Shown here piece by piece: positions 6,438 to 9,369 of a stretch of DNA of 9,369 nt. The stretch is from an uncultured Caryophanales bacterium (GTDB taxonomy: Bacteria; Bacillota_I; Bacilli_A; RF39; UBA660). Position numbers and translations under genes: made by a program. The notes below the pieces were generated by a model. It saw only the letters and a program-made list of their open reading frames with translations. It was not told where the DNA came from and ran no database searches. The stretch is from the NCBI GenBank assembly GCA_946535455.1, contig CAMNDO010000016.1:1-9369 (forward strand), written 5' to 3'. The number at the start of each line of letters is the position of its first letter. Within the stretch, counting starts at the first letter, position 1.

Positions 6438-6649
6438 AAATGACTTTTTAATTCTTGTAAAGCTGCATCAGCATCTTTATGAATCTCTACTGTATTTTCT
6501 AAGAATTTTGAATATCCTTCTACCGTAGCCGTAAAATCTAATAATTCTTGTAAGTTTCTACTTCCTGCGATTTTATTAATGATTTCCACTTGTTCTCTTA
6601 GTCCTTTGGATATTGCTAAGACTTCATCATATTTTAATTTATCAATCAT
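6431..6649 (-). CDS. Small helical protein, last gene of the type VII operon
   Basis: This is a 72-residue, almost wholly helical-looking protein without signal peptide, membrane segment, cysteine or tryptophan. It reads as two amphipathic helices (about 5-27 and 32-70) around AGSRN, the place where a WXG100 protein would have its W-x-G turn, but the motif itself is absent. The start is well supported by TGGAGGT 8 nt before ATG. It overlaps the preceding 71-residue gene by 8 nt, so the two are very likely translationally coupled and made in similar amounts, which suits a heterodimer. By position, it may be a reduced ESAT-6-like secreted protein or a small partner/chaperone for a type VII substrate. 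That is inference from context, fold impression and size; I cannot name the family. Confidence 0.8.
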   Translation of the reverse strand: MIDKLKYDEVLAISKGLREQVEIINKIAGSRNLQELLDFTATVEGYSKFLENTVEIHKDADAALQELKSHLK

Positions 6650-6857
6650 CTTCTAATACCTCCAGACTTTCAACTTCAATTTGTTTCGTAGGAGGTGTAT
6701 TTTTAATTTTTTCTACACTATTCACAACAATATGTTTATATTCTTCAATACTATCAATGTAATTGATATTATCCATACTATTCCATCCTGCTTTCATTTT
6801 CGCAACATAGTCAAAGATTTTATTTACTGCTGTGACATATTGATTATATTCTGACAT
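6642..6857 (-). CDS. Small WXG100-like helical protein of the type VII operon
   Basis: This 71-residue protein has a first helix (about 2-22), a turn KAGWNSMDNINY and a second helix (about 32-53), then an acidic tail ending EVLEDD. The Trp in the turn (Trp25) is where WXG100/ESAT-6 proteins carry W-x-G, but the Gly at +2 is Ser here (WNS), and the protein is about 25 residues shorter than a normal ~97-residue member. There is no signal peptide, as expected for a type VII substrate or cytoplasmic partner. The AGGAGG site overlaps the yukD stop codon (TAGGAGG), so it is coupled to yukD, and its TGA stop overlaps the next gene by 8 nt. Assignment as a WXG100-like protein is moderate; it could be a substrate-binding partner of the kind found with LXG toxins. 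Confidence 0.82.
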   Translation of the reverse strand: MSEYNQYVTAVNKIFDYVAKMKAGWNSMDNINYIDSIEEYKHIVVNSVEKIKNTPPTKQIEVESLEVLEDD

Positions 6858-6865
6858 ATTCCCTC

Positions 6866-7117
6866 CTACATTAATATAATTCTAGAACCATTTTTTAAAT
6901 CGGTATCTCTTACGGTTTGATTCACATCATAGATAGAACCGGTATCCTTACTATAAAGGTTTGTATCTTCTTTGATTTCATAAGCATGTTCTGTTAATTC
7001 CACTAAAGATTCTTCAATTAATCGTTTGATAGTTCCTACTTTTTTATTCACAGGAATAAACAAATCATATTCTTTTTCAATCCATGGAATTTCTAATTCA
7101 ATTAATATTTTATTCAT
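6866..7117 (-). CDS. yukD: YukD/EsaB-type ubiquitin-like type VII secretion protein
   Basis: This 83-residue protein matches the YukD/EsaB family in size and pattern: a beta strand opening (KILIELEIPW), EYDLFIPVNKKVGTIKRLIEE as the second strand and the main helix, and a C-terminal strand DTDLKNGSRIILM, where family members typically end in a -LxxGDxLxL-like pattern. YukD has a ubiquitin fold and is a cytoplasmic accessory of Firmicutes type VII secretion (T7SSb). It begins 11 nt after the essC stop with a near-ideal AGGAGGTG site 7 nt before ATG, so it is firmly part of the essC transcript. In most described loci this gene precedes essC; here it follows it. The residues match the general pattern rather than being diagnostic, so the call rests partly on context. 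Confidence 0.88.
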   Translation of the reverse strand: MNKILIELEIPWIEKEYDLFIPVNKKVGTIKRLIEESLVELTEHAYEIKEDTNLYSKDTGSIYDVNQTVRDTDLKNGSRIILM

Positions 7118-7128
7118 AAGGACACCTC

Positions 7129-9369
7129 CTATTCATCTACTATCATTTTCATTAAGTTTGCTTTTCCTTTAGAAATAATGTATCCAAATCCTGCAGGAAT
7201 TTCTGCACGTAAGATTCTAGCATTGGTTGTAACTTTTAAAGTGAATTGATTTGCAATACCATTTCCAATCCAAATACCTTCGGATAAATCCACATGTGGT
7301 TTATACCATAATTCGAAACTAATATTCTTAATGACATCAATGTTATCTACAATCACGAACTTAATATTTCCATTTTTCTGGCTATCCGTAATAAGTGTGG
7401 TTAGTTTTCCTTTTTCAATATCACTTAATTTACTGAATAAGGATGCCACATTGATAATGAAACATACTGCAGTTTTCTCAGGATCATTTGCTGTATAGAA
7501 TGCATTTAATTTTTCAATGGATTCATAACAATTGTTGGTACTATAGGTAATGCTTTCTTCTTTCATATCTCCTAAGATCGCATTGGTATCGAATACGATT
7601 GCTTCCGCATTCGCTGTTTTAATTGTATTATGGATAACTCCACGGATAAATTGTGGTTCAGAAGCAACATCATCACCTGTGATATTGTACATAAATTTAT
7701 CCCGTAAGTTAATGGTTGCGATTTCTAGACTATCTTTCTCTACTCCTACTGGGATAGTAGAAAGTTTTCCTAAATAATTGCTTACAAACTCTTGATTTAC
7801 CACATCTGGTAAAATTGGAATTCTTTGTGCTTTATAATCACAAATTTCATTTAATTTAGAAGAAATAATTTTAATATAGTCTGTCATTTTTTCTTCTGTG
7901 TAAGAATACGCTGTTTGGAATTCATAAATACCATCTAATAAGATTAATCCACGACCATACACTTTAGATGGTTCTTTTTTACGTACTCCTGGAATTACGG
8001 AAGAATAATCCATTGGATCATTAAATTGTAATACAACGTTTTGTTTAAAGTTTTGTCTTAAACGATAACGTACTGTATTTGGTCCATTGGTACTAAATAT
8101 GAATACCACACCATATTTCAAACAGTCTCTGGTCATTTGACCAATTAATTCTTCATAATCATTATATGTCTCCAAGAATGCTTCTACATTGTTGATGACA
8201 ACGACGATTAATGGAATTTGTTTTCCTCCATGATGGATATAGAAATCATAAGATCCATTATAGTCTACTAAAATTTTCTTTCTCTCTTCAATGATTCCAT
8301 CAATCATTTTGAATAGATTCGCAATCTTTTCAGCATCAGAAGAAAGAATGACTTCTCCTACATGTGGTGCTTGTTGGAACATGGTTAATGTTTCTGCACC
8401 AAAGTCTAAGATATAGAAGTTTACTTCTCTACTATCATGTGTCGATATTGTAGAGTAAATAATGCTTGCTAACATCAACTCTTTACCACTACCTGCAGAA
8501 CCAAATACAATGGTATTTCCTTCTTTGGATAATGGTAAAGTTAAAACTCCTTGTCTTTGATTATCTGGATCATCAAATTCTCCAATGATTGGCGCAATGA
8601 CATTCTTTTGTGCTTGATAATGATATTTTTCTTTTAATTGATCAGTATAAATCACATCTGGAATTCTATCTAACCATAATTGATCAATCGATACATCTTC
8701 TTTTCTAGATTCTTCTACAATATAACGAACAATATTGGTAATTTCTTCTCCTTTTGATGGAAGAACCAAATCGTTTTGTTTCGTATCAATCGATTTAATC
8801 GTGCTTCCTACATTATCCACGATATTGATTGCTTGATCTACTTTTTTCTTTCTTTTTTCTGTTGGATAATATTGTGCTCCTGCCCAAGCAGCTTGTCCCA
8901 TCGCAAATAATTCATTATATCCTACTTGTAAATAGAAACGTCCTGTTGTTTTTAATTCTGCTGCATCTGGACATTTAATCATATCCATACTATCGGATTT
9001 ATCTTGTACACGTAAACAAATTCTAAATTTAGAGTTGGACCAAATTTGGTCATTTACGACACCACTTGGTTTTTGTGTTGCTAAAATCAAGTGAACTCCT
9101 AAGGAACGTCCGATACGAGCAGTCGAAATTAATTGTTCCATAAACTCTGGTCTTTGGTCTTTCAATTCCGCAAACTCGTCTGAAATAATGAACAAGTGAG
9201 ATACTGGTTTTTTAACCAATCCTCTTCGATATAAACTTTGATATTTATAAATATCAATGGTACTTTCATCTAACTTGTCTCTTGCTTCATTAAAGATTCT
9301 TTGACGTTTTCTTAACTCTGATTGAATCGATGCTAAGGAACGGTTCATTTCTACGGTATCTAAGTTGGT
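7129..9369 (-). CDS. essC: EssC/YukBA type VII secretion ATPase, C-terminal part
   Basis: The frame is open to the right edge, so the N-terminus (FHA domains, membrane helices and the first part of D1) is missing; 746 residues are visible. EssC is the FtsK/SpoIIIE-type motor of Firmicutes type VII secretion, at the inner membrane. Numbering from the internal Met at 9348, the end of the D1 ATPase holds SIQSELRKRQRIF, Walker B HLFIISDEFAEL (51-62) and ATQKPSGVVNDQIWSNSKFR (90-109). The D2 domain has Walker A FGSAGSGKE (282-290), but its Walker B reads IVVVINNVEAF (381-391), with Asn-Asn in place of Asp-Glu. The last domain (about 545-739) has no recognisable GKS/T Walker A where MYNITGDDVASEP (553-565) stands, so it is probably a degenerate D3. 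This agrees with the known pattern of one active and two weaker ATPase domains. It leads the leftward operon with yukD and the two small proteins. Confidence 0.93.
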   Translation of the reverse strand, partial: TNLDTVEMNRSLASIQSELRKRQRIFNEARDKLDESTIDIYKYQSLYRRGLVKKPVSHLFIISDEFAELKDQRPEFMEQLISTARIGRSLGVHLILATQKPSGVVNDQIWSNSKFRICLRVQDKSDSMDMIKCPDAAELKTTGRFYLQVGYNELFAMGQAAWAGAQYYPTEKRKKKVDQAINIVDNVGSTIKSIDTKQNDLVLPSKGEEITNIVRYIVEESRKEDVSIDQLWLDRIPDVIYTDQLKEKYHYQAQKNVIAPIIGEFDDPDNQRQGVLTLPLSKEGNTIVFGSAGSGKELMLASIIYSTISTHDSREVNFYILDFGAETLTMFQQAPHVGEVILSSDAEKIANLFKMIDGIIEERKKILVDYNGSYDFYIHHGGKQIPLIVVVINNVEAFLETYNDYEELIGQMTRDCLKYGVVFIFSTNGPNTVRYRLRQNFKQNVVLQFNDPMDYSSVIPGVRKKEPSKVYGRGLILLDGIYEFQTAYSYTEEKMTDYIKIISSKLNEICDYKAQRIPILPDVVNQEFVSNYLGKLSTIPVGVEKDSLEIATINLRDKFMYNITGDDVASEPQFIRGVIHNTIKTANAEAIVFDTNAILGDMKEESITYSTNNCYESIEKLNAFYTANDPEKTAVCFIINVASLFSKLSDIEKGKLTTLITDSQKNGNIKFVIVDNIDVIKNISFELWYKPHVDLSEGIWIGNGIANQFTLKVTTNARILRAEIPAGFGYIISKGKANLMKMIVDE

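Noticed and set aside
7550..7777. Plus-strand 75-codon frame inside essC
   Set aside because: It is a shadow of the well-supported EssC reading frame.

Overview
The window is AT-rich, tightly packed DNA from a low-GC, wall-bearing Firmicutes/Bacilli-like bacterium. The evidence is strong AGGAGG-type ribosome binding sites, TGn-TATAAT extended -10 promoters, U-tract terminators, a LXXC lipoprotein, a peptidoglycan amidase and a Firmicutes-type (T7SSb) secretion ATPase. TGA is used as a stop (6642-6644) and tryptophan is TGG, so the code is standard rather than mycoplasma-like. An uncultured gut Bacilli lineage (RF39/Erysipelotrichales-like) is my guess, but nothing in the window fixes the taxon. 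No gene-free stretch exceeds about 110 bases, and I see no tRNA, rRNA, CRISPR array, IS element or origin.

Left part (1-3149, minus strand): a divergent promoter at about 3170 reads leftward into an Abi_2/AbiF-like HEPN protein. That gene overlaps an HtrA-type membrane serine protease by 14 nt. A hairpin with a short T run follows, then a small lipoprotein, a strong terminator, and the N-terminal 125 residues of an Amidase_3 N-acetylmuramoyl-L-alanine amidase that runs off the left edge. The set suggests envelope maintenance and stress, with a possible abortive-infection RNase placed in the same operon.

Middle part (3258-6405, plus strand): three genes, the first two ending in their own terminator and the third in a shared one. 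They encode a zinc-dependent phospholipase C-family protein, a highly diverged SpoIID-like protein that has lost the catalytic glutamate and other signature residues, and an unrecognised single-pass membrane protein.

Right part (6431-9369, minus strand): a type VII secretion (T7SSb) operon fragment read leftward. It holds the C-terminal 746 residues of EssC (entering from the right edge), a YukD/EsaB ubiquitin-like protein, and two tiny (71 and 72 aa) overlapping helical proteins that look like shortened WXG100/ESAT-6 relatives or substrate-partner proteins. A bidirectional terminator at 6407-6437 closes this operon and the converging plus-strand gene.

Most interesting are the SpoIID-like pseudoenzyme, the miniature T7SS partner genes after yukD, the HEPN Abi gene coupled to htrA, and the habit of embedding stop codons inside terminator hairpins.
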